A stretch of 64,000 nucleotides of DNA from Anisodus tanguticus (Eukaryota > Streptophyta > Magnoliopsida > Solanales > Solanaceae), in the NCBI GenBank assembly GCA_034509755.1, contig CM067541.1:29649504-29713503 (forward strand). Direction: 5' to 3'. Shown in pieces: positions 47,101-59,330 of this stretch. The notes beneath the pieces are model-generated. The model made no database searches, was not told the origin of the DNA, and saw only the letters and a program-made list of their open reading frames with translations. Numbering within the stretch: position 1 is the stretch's first letter; every line of letters starts with the position of its first letter. A program made the position numbers and the translations under genes.

Positions 47101-49675
47101 GATTTGGGAAGCCCGACCCTAACCATGCCAAACCGTGAAGAGTCGTTGGACACCAAACATGAAACTAGAGTAGGTGTTACCTCTTGCTCTAGCACAAAAA
47201 TGAAGAGGAAATTCTTGCGAGGGAGTATGACCAAAGTCTACCCTTCAAGATCCCACACGTCGCCGGGGAAAAAGTTAAAGTGGCGTCATGCCGCACCTTT
47301 GGAGGCGGGGTTGAGAGACCACAAAAGAGAGGTACCCCAAGGTCTTGCATAAAATCCCACCAATGTTAAGAAAATGGACGGTACCTTTTTTATCAACCCC
47401 TTGTTTGATCACGAAATTGAAGATCAAAGGGTGAAAGAGGGTAATACTTCTTTTACTAACCACTTATATGATCGAGGAGTTGTAGATGTCACAAAGGGGA
47501 TAGACAAAAAAGGAAAGAAATGTTTCCAATGTCGAGGATCGGGACACTTTGCCAAGGAATGTCCTAACCCCGAGTGTTGATGAATGAAGATGGTGGGAAG
47601 ACCTTTGAAGAATCGAGGCCAAGGAAGGTTTCGAGACCTCCTTACTTGATGTACAAAAGATAGAGGAAAAATCTAAGAAGGGAAGCACTACAAGTTGCGA
47701 CCCAAAGGAGCCCTTGGAAGTTATATGTGTGAATGTTCTTGCAACCGGGACATCACCGATGGAAAGTAGCGAGCATTATGTTAGTTTATTTCCAAGAAGT
47801 TCATTACACAACCCTCAAGCATATGCACAATCCGGCCAAGGAGATGATCCTAATGGAGGCAAAAGGAAATGAAACTTGGCACCCGTGTGTTGAAAGCCGA
47901 GAGGAGGACAAATTAATCATAGGGAACAAATTCCATATGCCGAGGTTGAACGACCTTTTTGATGGATTAAGTGGAGCCAAATTGTTTATCAAGATGGAAT
48001 TGAAAAGAGACTATCATCAAGTGGGAATCCGAGAGAAAGTTGAATGGAAGATGACCCTCGGAATCAAGTTTGATTTGGGCATTTGTGATGCCTTTTGGAC
48101 GGTGTGATGTCCCAAAATCTTCCTTACACAAGGTGTCACGTCCATCCTTGGGGCGCTTAACATATTCCGAGAATATTGATGCCAAACCACCCAAGGCGGA
48201 ACCTACCAAAGGATGGTATGAGCCTACGGGAGCCGTTGCGGTAAAGAGTTTATTTGTTTCGGCTTCTTATCCTCGGCATGTCATACGGAATTGTTGTGAC
48301 CTTTCTCCCCTACCAATGAACTAGTAAGAAAATATGAGTGAATGGTAACAAGGTGACCACAAGGGTTTTTCAAGCCTTGAGGAAAAAGATTTGGGAAGCC
48401 CCGGCCCTAACCATTCCAAACCGTAAAGAGTCGTTGGACACCAAACATGAAACTAGAGTAGGTGTTACGTCTTGCTCTAGCACAAAAATGAAGAGGAAAT
48501 TCTTGCGAGGGGAGTATGACCAAAGTCTACCCTTCAAGATCCCCACACGTCGCCGGGGAAAAAGTTAAAGTGGCGTCATGCCGCACCTTTGGAGGCGGGT
48601 TGAGAGACCACAAAAGAGAGGTACCCCAAGGTCTTGCATAAAATCCCACCAATGTTAAGAAAATGGACGGTACCTTTTTTATCAACCCCTTGTTTGATCA
48701 CGAAATTGAAGATCAAAGGGTGAAAGAGGGTAATACTTCTTTTACTAACCACTTATATGATCGAGGAGTTGTAGATGTCACAAAGGGGATAGACAAAAAA
48801 GGAAAGAAATGTTTCCAATGTCGAGGATCGGGACACTTTGCCAAGGAATGTCCTAACCCCGAGTGTTGATGAATGAAGATGGTGGGAAGACCTTTGAAGA
48901 ATCCGAGGCCAAGGATGGTTTCGAGACCTCCTTACTTGATGTACAAAAGATAGAGGAAAAATCTAAGAAGGAAGCACTACGATTGCTTGACCCAAAGGAG
49001 CCCTTGGTTATATGTGTGAATGTTCTTTCAACCGGGACATCACCGATGGAAAGTAGCGAGCATTATGTTAGTTTATTTCCAAGAAGTTCATTACACAACC
49101 CTCAAGCATATGCACAATCCGGCCAAGGAGATGATCCTAATGGAGGCAAAAGGAAATGAAACTTGGCACCCGTGTGTTGAAAGCCGAGAGGAGGACAACT
49201 TCATCATAGGGAACAAATTCCATATGCCGAGGTTGAACGACCTTTTTGATGGATTAATGGAGCCAAATTGTTTATCAAGATGGAATTGAAAAGAGACTAT
49301 CATCAAGTGGGAATCCGAGAGAAAGTTGAATGGAAGATGACCCTCGGAATCAAGTTTGATTTGGGCATTTGTGATGCCTTTTGGACGGTGTGATGTCCCA
49401 AAATCTTCCTTACACAAGGTGTCACGTCCATCCTTGGGGCGCTTAACATATTCCGAGAATATTGATGCCAAACCACCCAAGGCGGAACCTACCAAAGGAT
49501 GGTATGAGCCTACGGGAGCCGTTGCGGTAAAGAGTTTATTTGTTTCGGCTTCTTATCCTCGGCATGTCATACGGAATTGTTGTGACCTTTTCTGCCCCTA
49601 CCAATGAACTAGTAAGAAAATATGAGTGAATGGTAACAAGGTGACCACAAGGGTTTTTCAAGCCTTGAGGAAAAA
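47101..49675 (+). repeat. Array B monomers 3-4
   Basis: Both have 'ctaaccccgag' (four C), which shifts the frame just after the knuckle and ends it at PNPEC (47374-47580 and 48663-48869). Monomer 3 has the VLATGTSP form and monomer 4 the VLSTGTSP form of the spacer. Monomer 4 lacks one base pair at 'gattaatggagcc' (about 49254), which breaks the RT frame. Confidence 0.82.
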
Positions 49676-51125
49676 GATTTGGGAAGCCCCGGCCCTAACC
49701 ATTCCAAACCGTAAAGAGTCGTTGGACACCAAACATGAAACTAGAGTAGGTGTTACGTCTTGCTCTAGCACAAAAATGAAGAGGAAATTCTTGCGAGGGG
49801 AGTATGACCAAAGTCTACCCTTCAAGATCCCCACACGTCGCCGGGGAAAAAGTTAAAGTGGCGTCATGCCGCACCTTTGGAGGCAGGGTTGAGAGACCAC
49901 AAAAGAGAGGTACCCCAAGGTCTTGCATAAAATCCCACCAATGTTAAGAAAATGGACGGTACCTTTTTTATCAACCCCTTGTTTGATCACGAAATTGAAG
50001 ATCAAAGGGTGAAAGAGGGTAATACTTCTTTTACTAACCACTTATATGATCGAGGAGTTGTAGATGTCACAAAGGGGATAGACAAAAAAGGAAAGAAATG
50101 TTTCCAATGTCGAGGATCGGGACACTTTGCCAAGGAATGTCCTAATCCCCGAGTGTTGATGAATGAAGATGGTGGGAAGACCTTTGAAGAATCCGAGGCC
50201 AAGGATGGTTTCGAGACCTCCTTACTTGATGTACAAAAGATAGAGGAAAAATCATGTTTCTAATGTCGAGGATCGGGACACTTTGCCAACGAATGTCCTA
50301 ACCCCCGAGTGTTGATGAATGAAGATAGTGGGAAGACCTTTGAAGAATCCAAGGCCAACGAAGGTTTCGAGACCTCCTTACTTGATGTACAAAAGATAGA
50401 GGAAAAATCTAAGAAGGGAAGCACTACAGTTGCTGACCCAAAGGAGCCCTTGGAAGTTATATGTGTGAATGTTCTTGCAACCGGGACATCACCGATGGAA
50501 AGTAGCGAGCATTATGTTAGTTTATTTCCAAGAAGTTCATTACACAACCCTCAAGCATATGCACAATCCGGCCAAGGAGATGATCCTAATGGAGGCAAAA
50601 GGAAATGAAACTTGGCACCCGTGTGTTGAAAGCCGAGAGGAGGACAACTTCATCATAGGGAACAAATTCCATATGCGAGGTTGAACGACCTTTTTGATGG
50701 ATTAAGTGGAGCCAAATTGTTTATCAAGATGGAATTGAAAAGAGACTATCATCAAGTGGGAATCCGAGAGAAAGTTGAATGGAAGATGACCCTCGGAATC
50801 AAGTTTGATTTGGGCATTTGTGATGCCTTTTGGACGGTGTGATGTCCCAAAATCTTCCTTACACAAGGTGTCACGTCCATCCTTGGGGCGCTTAACATAT
50901 TCCGAGAATATTGATGCCAAACCACCCAAGGCGGAACCTACCAAAGGATGGTATGAGCCTACGGGAGCCGTTGCGGTAAAGAGTTTATTTGTTTCGGCTT
51001 CTTATCCTCGGCATGTCATACGGAATTGTTGTGACCTTTTCTGCCCCTACCAATGAACTAGTAAGAAAATATGAGTGAATGGTAACAAGGTGACCACAAG
51101 GGTTTTTCAAGCCTTGAGGAAAAAG
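49676..51125 (+). repeat. Array B monomer 5, long variant with shorter insertion
   Basis: 1,450 bp. A second knuckle segment begins abruptly at 50254 inside 'gaggaaaaatc', skipping the lysine-rich lead-in present in monomers 2 and 6. The RT frame is broken at 'catatgcgagg' near 50673. Confidence 0.82.
50254..50411 (+). repeat. 158-bp duplicated zinc-knuckle segment in monomer 5
   Basis: It repeats from 'atgtttctaatgtcgagg' to 'gaggaaaaatc'. The left breakpoint differs from that in monomers 2 and 6, but the 'tttctaatg' change is shared with monomer 2, so it may be a deletion derivative of the 193-bp form. Confidence 0.78.
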
Positions 51126-52608
51126 ATTTGGGAAGCCCCGGCCCTAACCATTCCAAACCGTAAAGAGTCGTTGGACACCAAACATGAAACTAGAGTAGGT
51201 GTTACGTCTTGCTCTAGCACAAAAATGAAGAGGGAAATTCTTGCGAGGGAGTATGACCAAAGTCTACCCTTCAAGATCCCCACACGTCGCCGGGAAAAAG
51301 TTAAAGTGGCGTCATGCCGCACCTTTGGAGGCGGGGTTGAGAGACCACAAAAGAGAGGTACCCCAAGGTCTTGCATAAAATCCCACCAATGTTAAGAAAA
51401 TGGACGGTACCTTTTTTATCAACCCCTTGTTTGATCACGAAATTGAAGATCAAAGGGTGAAAGAGGGTAATACTTCTTTTACTAACCATTTATATGATCG
51501 AGGAGTTGTAGATGTCCCAAAGGGGATAGACAAAAAAGGAAAGAAATGTTTCAAATGTCGAGGATCGGGACACTTTGGCAAGGAATGTCCTAACCCCCGA
51601 GTGTTGATGAATGAAGATGGTGGCAAGACCTTTGAAGAATCCGAGGCCAAGGATGGTTTCGAGACCTCCTTACTTGATGTACAAAAGATAGAGGAAAAAT
51701 CTAAGAAGGGACAAAGGGGATAGACAAAAAGGAAAGAAATGTTTCCAATGTCGAGGATCGGGACACTTTGCCAAGGAATGTCCTAACCCCGAGTGTTGAT
51801 GAATGAAGATGGTGGGAAGACCTTTGAAGAATCCAAGGCCAAGGAAGGTTTCGAGACCTCCTTACTTGATGTACAAAAGATAGAGGAAAAATCTAAGAAG
51901 GGAAGCACTACAGTTGCTGACCCAAAGGAGCCCTTGGAAGTTATATGTGTGAATGTTCTTGCAACCGGGACATCACCGATGGAAAGTAGCGAGCATTATG
52001 TTAGTTTATTTCCAAGAAGTTCATTACACAACCCTCAAGCATATGCACAATCCGGCCAAGGAGATGATCCTAATGGAGGCAAAAGGAAATGAAACTTGGC
52101 ACCCGTGTGTTGAAAGCCGAGAGGAGGACAACTTCATCATAGGGAACAAATTCCATATGCCGAGGTTGAACGACCTTTTTGATGGATTAAGTGGAGCCAA
52201 ATTGTTTATCAAGATGGAATTGAAAAGAGACTATCATCAAGTGGGAATCCGAGAGAAAGTTGAATGGAAGATGACCCTCGGAATCAAGTTTGATTTGGGC
52301 ATTTGTGATGCCTTTTGGACGGTGTGATGTCCCAAAATCTTCCTTACACAAGGTGTCACGTCCATCCTTGGGGCGCTTAACATATTCCGAGAATATTGAT
52401 GCCAAACCACCCAAGGCGGAACCTACCAAAGGATGGTATGAGCCTACGGGAGCCGTTGCGGTAAAGAGTTTATTTGTTTCGGCTTCTTATCCTCGGCATG
52501 TCATACGGAATTGTTGTGACCTTTCTGCCCCTACCAATGAACTAGTAAGAAAATATGAGTGAATGGTAACAAGGTGACCACAAGGGTTTTTCAAGCCTTG
52601 AGGAAAAA
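51126..52608 (+). repeat. Array B monomer 6, long variant
   Basis: 1,483 bp. It has the CFKC...HFGKEC knuckle as in monomer 2, here preceded by DVPKGIDKK. The second knuckle segment lies at 51711-51902. The order long, ATG-form, STG-form in monomers 6-7-8 repeats that of monomers 2-3-4, which suggests a block duplication. Confidence 0.83.
51711..51902 (+). repeat. About 192-bp duplicated zinc-knuckle segment in monomer 6
   Basis: It has the same insertion point as in monomer 2 ('aagaaggg' then 'acaaaggggatagac'), but the extra copy keeps 'tttccaatg' and has four C in 'ctaaccccgag'. So it is not a verbatim copy of the monomer 2 insertion. Confidence 0.83.
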
Positions 52609-55600
52609 GATTTGGGAAGCCCCGGCCCTAACCATTCCAAACCGTAAAGAGTCGTTGGACACCAAACATGAAACTAGAGTAGGTGTTACGTCTTGCTCTA
52701 GCACAAAAATGAAGAGGAAATTCTTGCGAGGGGAGTATGACCAAAGTCTACCCTTCAAGATCCCCACACGTCGCCAGGAAAAAGTTAAAGTGGCGTCATG
52801 CCGCACCTTTGGAGGGGGTTGAGAGACCACAAAAGAGAGGTACCCCAAGGTCTTGCATAAAATCCCACCAATGTTAAGAAAATGGACGGTACCTTTTTTA
52901 TCAACCCCTTGTTTGATCACGAAATTGAAGATCAAAGGGTGAAAGAGGGTAATACTTCTTTTACTAACCACTTATATGATCGAGGAGTTGTAGATGTCAC
53001 AAAGGGGATAGACAAAAAAGGAAAGAAATGTTTCCAATGTCGAGGATCGGGACACTTTGCCAAGGAATGTCCTAACCCCCGAGTGTTGATGAATGAAGAT
53101 GGTGGGAAGACCTTTGAAGAATCCGAGGCCAAGGATGGTTTCGAGACCTCCTTACTTGATGTACAAAAGATAGAGGAAAAATCTAAGAAGGGAAGCACTA
53201 CGATTGCTTGACCCAAAGGAGCCCTTGGAAGTTATATGTGTGAATGTTCTTGCAACCGGGACATCACCGATGGAAAGTAGCGAGCATTATGTTAGTTTAT
53301 TTCCAAGAAGTTCATTACACAACCCTCAAGCATATGCACAATCCGGCCAAGGAGATGATCCTAATGGAGGCAAAAGGAAATGAAACTTGGCACCCGTGTG
53401 TTGAAAGCCGAGAGGAGGACAACTTCATCATAGGGAACAAATTCCATATGCCGAGGTTGAACGACCTTTTTGATGGATTAAGTGGAGCCAAATTGTTTAT
53501 CAAGATGGAATTGAAAAGAGACTATCATCAAGTGGGAATCCGAGAGAAAGTTGAATGGAAGATGACCCTCGGAATCAAGTTTGATTTGGGCATTTGTGAT
53601 GCCTTTTGGACGGTGTGATGTCCCAAAATCTTCCTTACACAAGGTGTCACGTCCATCCTTGGGGCGCTTAACATATTCCGAGAATATTGATGCCAAACCA
53701 CCCAAGGCGGAACCTACCAAAGGATGGTATGAGCCTACGGGAGCCGTTGCGGTAAAGAGTTTATTTGTTTCGGCTTCTTATCCTCGGCATGTCATACGGA
53801 ATTGTTGTGACCTTTCTGCCCCTACCAATGAACTAGTAAGAAAATATGAGTGAATGGTAACAAGGTGACCACAAGGGTTTTTCAAGCCTTGAGGAAAAAG
53901 ATTTGGGAAGCCCCGGCCCTAACCATTCCAAACCGTAAAGAGTCGTTGGACACCAAACATGAAACTAGAGTAGGTGTTACGTCTTGCTCTAGCACAAAAA
54001 TGAAGAGGAAATTCTTGCGAGGGGAGTATGACCAAAGTCTACCCTTCAAGATCCCCACACGTCGCCAGGAAAAAGTTAAAGTGGCGTCATGCCGCACCTT
54101 TGGAGGCAGGGTTGAGAGACCACAAAAGAGAGGTACCCCAAGGTCTTGCATAAAATCCCACCAATGTTAAGAAAATGGACGGTACCTTTTTTATCAACCC
54201 CTTGTTTGATCACGAAATTGAAGATCAAAGGGTGAAAAGGGGTAATACTTCTTTTACTAACCACTTATATGATCGAGGAGTTGTAGATGTCACAAAGGGG
54301 ATAGACAAAAAAGGAAAGAAATGTTTCCAATGTCGAGGATCGGGACACTTTGCCAAGGAATGTCCTAACCCCGAGTGTTGATGAATGAAGATGGTGGGAA
54401 GACCTTTGAAGAATCCGAGGCCAAGGATGGTTTCGAGACCTCCTTACTTGATGTACAAAAGATAGAGGAAAAATCTAAGAAGGGAAGCACTACGATTCTT
54501 GACCCAAAGGAGCCCTTGGTTATATGTGTGAATGTTCTTTCAACCGGGACATCACCGATGGAAAGTAGCGAGCATTATGTTAGTTTATTTCCAAGAAGTT
54601 CATTACACAACCCTCAAGCATATGCACAATCCGGCCAAGGAGATGATCCTAATGGAGGCAAAAGGAAATGAAACTTGGCACCCGTGTGTTGAAAGCCGAG
54701 AGGAGGACAACTTCATCATAGGGAACAAATTCCATATGCCGAGGTTGAACGACCTTTTTGATGGATTAAGTGGAGCCAAATTGTTTATCAAGATGGAATT
54801 GAAAAGAGACTATCATCAAGTGGGAATCCGAGAGAAAGTTGAATGGAAGATGACCCTCGGAATCAAGTTTGATTTGGGCATTTGTGATGCCTTTTGGACG
54901 GTGTGATGTCCCAAAATCTTCCTTACACAAGGTGTCACGTCCATCCTTGGGGCGCTTAACATATTCCGAGAATATTGATGCCAAACCACCCAAGGCGGAA
55001 CCTACCAAAGGATGGTATGAGCCTACGGGAGCCGTTGCGGTAAAGAGTTTATTTGTTTCGGCTTCTTATCCTCGGCATGTCATACGGAATTGTTGTGACC
55101 TTTCTGCCCCTACCAATGAACTAGTAAGAAAATATGAGTGAATGGTAACAAGGTGACCACAAGGGTTTTTCAAGCCTTGAGGAAAAAGATTTGGGAAGCC
55201 CCGGCCCTAACCATTCCAAACCGTAAAGAGTCGTTGGACACCAAACATGAAACTAGAGTAGGTGTTACGTCTTGCTCTAGCACAAAAATGAAGAGGAAAT
55301 TCTTGCGAGGGGAGTATGACCAAAGTCTACCCTTCAAGATCCCCACACGTCGCCGGGGAAAAAGTTAAAGTGGCGTCATGCCGCACCTTTGGAGGCGGGG
55401 TTGAGAGACCACAAAAGAGAGGTACCCCAAGGTCTTGCATAAAATCCCACCAATGTTAAGAAAATGGACGGTACCTTTTTTATCAACCCCTTGTTTGATC
55501 ACGAAATTGAAGATCAAAGGGTGAAAGAGGGTAATACTTCTTTTACTAACCACTTATATGATCGAGGAGTTGTAGATGTCACAAAGGGGATAGACAAAAA

Positions 55601-58045
55601 AGGAAAGAAATGTTTCCAATGTCGAGGATCGGGACACTTTGCCAAGGAATGTCCTAACCCCCGAGTGTTGATGAATGAAGATGGTGGGAAGACCTTTGAA
55701 GAATCCGAGGCCAAGGATGGTTTCGAGACCTCCTTACTTGATGTACAAAAGATAGAGGAAAAATCTAAGAAGGGAAGCACTACGATTGCTTGACCCAAAG
55801 GAGCCCTTGGTTATATGTGTGAATGTTCTTTCAACCGGGACATCACCGATGGAAAGTAGCGAGCATTATGTTAGTTTATTTCCAAGAAGTTCATTACACA
55901 ACCCTCAAGCATATGCACAATCCGGCCAAGGAGATGATCCTAATGGAGGCAAAAGGAAATGAAACTTGGCACCCGTGTGTTGAAAGCCGAGAGGAGGACA
56001 ACTTCATCATAGGGAACAAATTCCATATGCCGAGGTTGAACGACCTTTTTGATGGATTAAGTGGAGCCAAATTGTTTATCAAGATGGAATTGAAAAGAGA
56101 CTATCATCAAGTGGGAATCCGAGAGAAAGTTGAATGGAAGATGACCCTCGGAATCAAGTTTGATTTGGGCATTTGTGATGCCTTTTGGACGGTGTGATGT
56201 CCCAAAATCTTCCTTACACAAGGTGTCACGTCCATCCTTGGGGCGCGTAACATATTCCGAGAATATTGATGCCAAACCACCCAAGGCGGAACCTACCAAA
56301 GGATGGTATGAGCCTACGGGAGCCGTTGCGGTAAAGAGTTTATTTGTTTCGGCTTCTTATCCTCGGCATGTCATACGGAATTGTTGTGACCTTTCTGCCC
56401 CTACCAATGAACTAGTAAGAAAATATGAGTGAATGGTAACAAGGTGACCACAAGGGTTTTTCAAGCCTTGAGGAAAAAGATTTGGGAAGCCCCGGCCCTA
56501 ACCATTCCAAACCGTAAAGAGTCGTTGGACACCAAACATGAAACTAGAGTAGGTGTTACGTCTTGCTCTAGCACAAAAATGAAGAGGAAATTCTTGCGAG
56601 GGGAGTATGACCAAAGTCTACCCTTCAAGATCCCCACACGTCGCCGGGGAAAAAGTTAAAGTGGCGTCATGCCGCACCTTTGGAGGCGGGGTTGAGAGAC
56701 CACAAAAGAGAGGTACCCCAAGGTCTTGCATAAAATCCCACCAATGTTAAGAAAATGGACGGTACCTTTTTTATCAACCCCTTGTTTGATCACGAAATTG
56801 AAGATCAAAGGGTGAAAGAGGGTAATACTTCTTTTACTAACCACTTATATGATCGAGGAGTTGTAGATGTCACAAAGGGGATAGACAAAAAAGGAAAGAA
56901 ATGTTTCCAATGTCGAGGATCGGGACACTTTGCCAAGGAATGTCCTAACCCCCGAGTGTTGATGAATGAAGATGGTGGGAAGACCTTTGAAGAATCCGAG
57001 GCCAAGGATGGTTTCGAGACCTCCTTACTTGATGTACAAAAGATAGAGGAAAAATCTAAGAAGGGAAGCACTACAGTTGCTTGACCCAAAGGAGCCCTTG
57101 GTTATATGTGTGAATGTTCTTTCAACCGGGACATCACCGATGGAAAGTAGCGAGCATTATGTTAGTTTATTTCCAAGAAGTTCATTACACAACCCTCAAG
57201 CATATGCACAATCCGGCCAAGGAGATGATCCTAATGGAGGCAAAAGGAAATGAAACTTGGCACCCGTGTGTTGAAAGCCGAGAGGAGGACAACTTCATCA
57301 TAGGGAACAAATTCCATATGCCGAGGTTGAACGACCTTTTTGATGGATTAAGTGGAGCCAAATTGTTTATCAAGATGGAATTGAAAAGAGACTATCATCA
57401 AGTGGGAATCCGAGAGAAAGTTGAATGGAAGATGACCCTCGGAATCAAGTTTGATTTGGGCATTTGTGATGCCTTTTGGACGGTGTGATGTCCCAAAATC
57501 TTCCTTACACAAGGTGTCACGTCCATCCTTGGGGCGCTTAACATATTCCGAGAATATTGATGCCAAACCACCCAAGGCGGAACCTACCAAAGGATGGTAT
57601 GAGCCTACGGGAGCCGTTGCGGTAAAGAGTTTATTTGTTTCGGCTTCTTATCCTCGGCATGTCATACGGAATTGTTGTGACCCTTTCTGCCCCTACCAAT
57701 GAACTAGTAAGAAAATATGAGTGAATGGTAACAAGGTGACCACAAGGTTTTTCAAGCCTTGAGGAAAAATATTTGGGAAGCCCCGACCCTAACCATTCCA
57801 AACCGTAAAGAGTCGTTGGACACCAAACATGAAACTAGAGTAGGTGTTACGTCTTGCTCTAGCACAAAAATGAAGAGGAAATTCTTGCGAGGGGAGTATG
57901 ACCAAAGTCTACCCTTCAAGATCCCCACACGTCGCCGGGGAAAAAGTTAAAGTGGCGTCATGCCGCACCTTTGGAGGCGGGGTTGAGAGACCACAAAAGA
58001 GAGGTACCCCAAGGTCTTGCATAAAATCCCACCAATGTTAAGAAA

Positions 58046-58543
58046 ATGGACGGTACCTTTTTTATCAACCCCTTGTTTGATCACGAAATTGAAGATCAAA
58101 GGGTGAAAGAGGGTAATACTTCTTTTACTAACCACTTATATGATCGAGGAGTTGTAGATGTCACAAAGGGGATAGACAAAAAAGGAAAGAAATGTTTCCA
58201 ATGTCGAGGATCGGGACACTTTGCCAAGGAATGTCCTAACCCCCGAGTGTTGATGAATGAAGATGGTGGGAAGACCTTTGAAGAATCCGAGGCCAAGGAT
58301 GGTTTCGAGACCTCCTTACTTGATGTACAAAAGATAGAGGAAAAATCTAAGAAGGGAAGCACTACGATTCTTGACCCAAAGGAGCCCTTGGTTATATGTG
58401 TGAATGTTCTTTCAACCGGGACATCACCGATGGAAAGTAGCGAGCATTATGTTAGTTTATTTCCAAGAAGTTCATTACACAACCCTCAAGCATATGCACA
58501 ATCCGGCCAAGGAGATGATCCTAATGGAGGCAAAAGGAAATGA
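58046..58543 (+). pseudogene. Ty3/gypsy gag C-terminus (CCHC knuckle) and pre-RT spacer, example copy (monomer 11)
   Basis: A 165-codon frame. Gag nucleocapsid binds element RNA through a CCHC zinc knuckle; here CFQCRGSGHFAKEC has Cys50, Cys53, His58 and Cys63, exact CX2CX4HX4C spacing (58193-58234), preceded by a lysine-rich GIDKKGKK. After CPNPRVLMNEDG the frame runs into ETSLLDVQKIEEKSKK, then LFPRSS at residues 138-143, without any protease D(S/T)G site, so the protease interval is deleted. The start MDGTFFINPLF is not a natural gag start; the frame simply opens there. The frame ends at GGKRK, where the RT frame takes over in another phase. Confidence 0.78.
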
Positions 58544-58778
58544 AACTTGGCACCCGTGTGTTGAAAGCCGAGAGGAGGACAACTTCATCATAGGGAACAA
58601 ATTCCATATGCCGAGGTTGAACGACCTTTTTGATGGATTAAGTGGAGCCAAATTGTTTATCAAGATGGAATTGAAAAGAGACTATCATCAAGTGGGAATC
58701 CGAGAGAAAGTTGAATGGAAGATGACCCTCGGAATCAAGTTTGATTTGGGCATTTGTGATGCCTTTTGGACGGTGTGA
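58404..58778 (+). pseudogene. Ty3/gypsy RT N-terminal half, example copy (monomer 11)
   Basis: The 124-codon frame is RT-like from about residue 34. NPAKEMILMEAKGNETWHPC then VESREEDNFIIGNKF corresponds to the RT N-terminus of the KKDGSWRMCVD.RA.N type, followed by MPRLNDLFDGLSGAKLFIKM and ELKRDYHQVGIRE. The motif A position is Glu (residue 89) in place of Asp. The frame then passes KFDLG and is lost at a small deletion; VMPFG is found in the next frame. The first ~33 residues are a shadow of the spacer. YxDD is absent. Similar frames recur in most monomers (for example 53244-53618, 62273-62647). Confidence 0.82.
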
Positions 58779-59013
58779 TGTCCCAAAATCTTCCTTACAC
58801 AAGGTGTCACGTCCATCCTTGGGGCGCTTAACATATTCCGAGAATATTGATGCCAAACCACCCAAGGCGGAACCTACCAAAGGATGGTATGAGCCTACGG
58901 GAGCCGTTGCGGTAAAGAGTTTATTTGTTTCGGCTTCTTATCCTCGGCATGTCATACGGAATTGTTGTGACCTTTCTGCCCCTACCAATGAACTAGTAAG
59001 AAAATATGAGTGA
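58741..59013 (+). pseudogene. Ty3/gypsy RT motif and RT-RNase H connection, example copy (monomer 11)
   Basis: A 90-codon frame beginning FVMPFGRCDVPKSS, the VMPFGL.NAP block of RT, followed after only 50 codons (Phe9 to Lys59) by KSLFVSASYPRHVIRN and SAPTNELVRKYE. The latter pair matches the connection segment of the form (V)RSFHGLASFYRRFI..FS..APL. The intervening part carries no YxDD, so the palm's catalytic half has been removed. The frame is open in nearly every monomer. Confidence 0.75.
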
Positions 59014-59330
59014 ATGGTAACAAGGTGACCACAAGGGTTTTTCAAGCCTTGAGGAAAAAGATTTGGGAAGCCCCGGCCCTAACCATTCCAAACCGTAAAG
59101 AGTCGTTGGACACCAAACATGAAACTAGAGTAGGTGTTACGTCTTGCTCTAGCACAAAAATGAAGAGGAAATTCTTGCGAGGGGAGTATGACCAAAGTCT
59201 ACCCTTCAAGATCCCCACACGTCGCCAGGAAAAAGTTAAAGTAGAGTCATGCCGCACCTTTGGAGGCAGGGTTGAGAGACCACAAAAGAGAGGTACCCCA
59301 AGGTCTTGCATAAAATCCCACCAATGTTAA
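59010..59330 (+). pseudogene. Ty3/gypsy RNase H start and unassigned tail, example copy (monomer 12)
   Basis: The frame begins right after NELVRKYE and reads VFQALRKKIWEAPALTIPN, matching the AF..LK..L..AP.L..P(D/N) block at the entrance to gypsy RNase H. The next stretch, ESLDTKHETRVGV, sits where the first catalytic Asp (..DAS..G.G) should be, but has no such Asp. The rest (KMKRKFLRGEYDQSLPFKIP and beyond) could be a scrap of gag capsid sequence, on the weak ground of a KR.FL...Y pattern. I would not rely on that. It closes the monomer before the next MDGTFF. Confidence 0.6.

Noticed and set aside
58096..58362. Minus-strand open frames in array B, such as the 88-codon one here
   Set aside because: They are antisense to the knuckle/spacer frame, recur only because the monomers are near-identical, and have no recognisable domain.
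58404..58502. First third of the 124-codon RT frame in array B (MFFQPGHHRWKV...)
   Set aside because: It is an out-of-frame reading of the pre-RT spacer that carries LFPRSS in the other frame; only the part from about residue 34 matches RT.
58741..58778. GICDAFWT in the array B RT frame as a counterpart of FGICDS in array A
   Set aside because: In array B the true VMPFG block is in the neighbouring frame; GICDAFWT is its shadow, so the likeness in those residues is accidental. Only FG-x-Cys-Asp is comparable.
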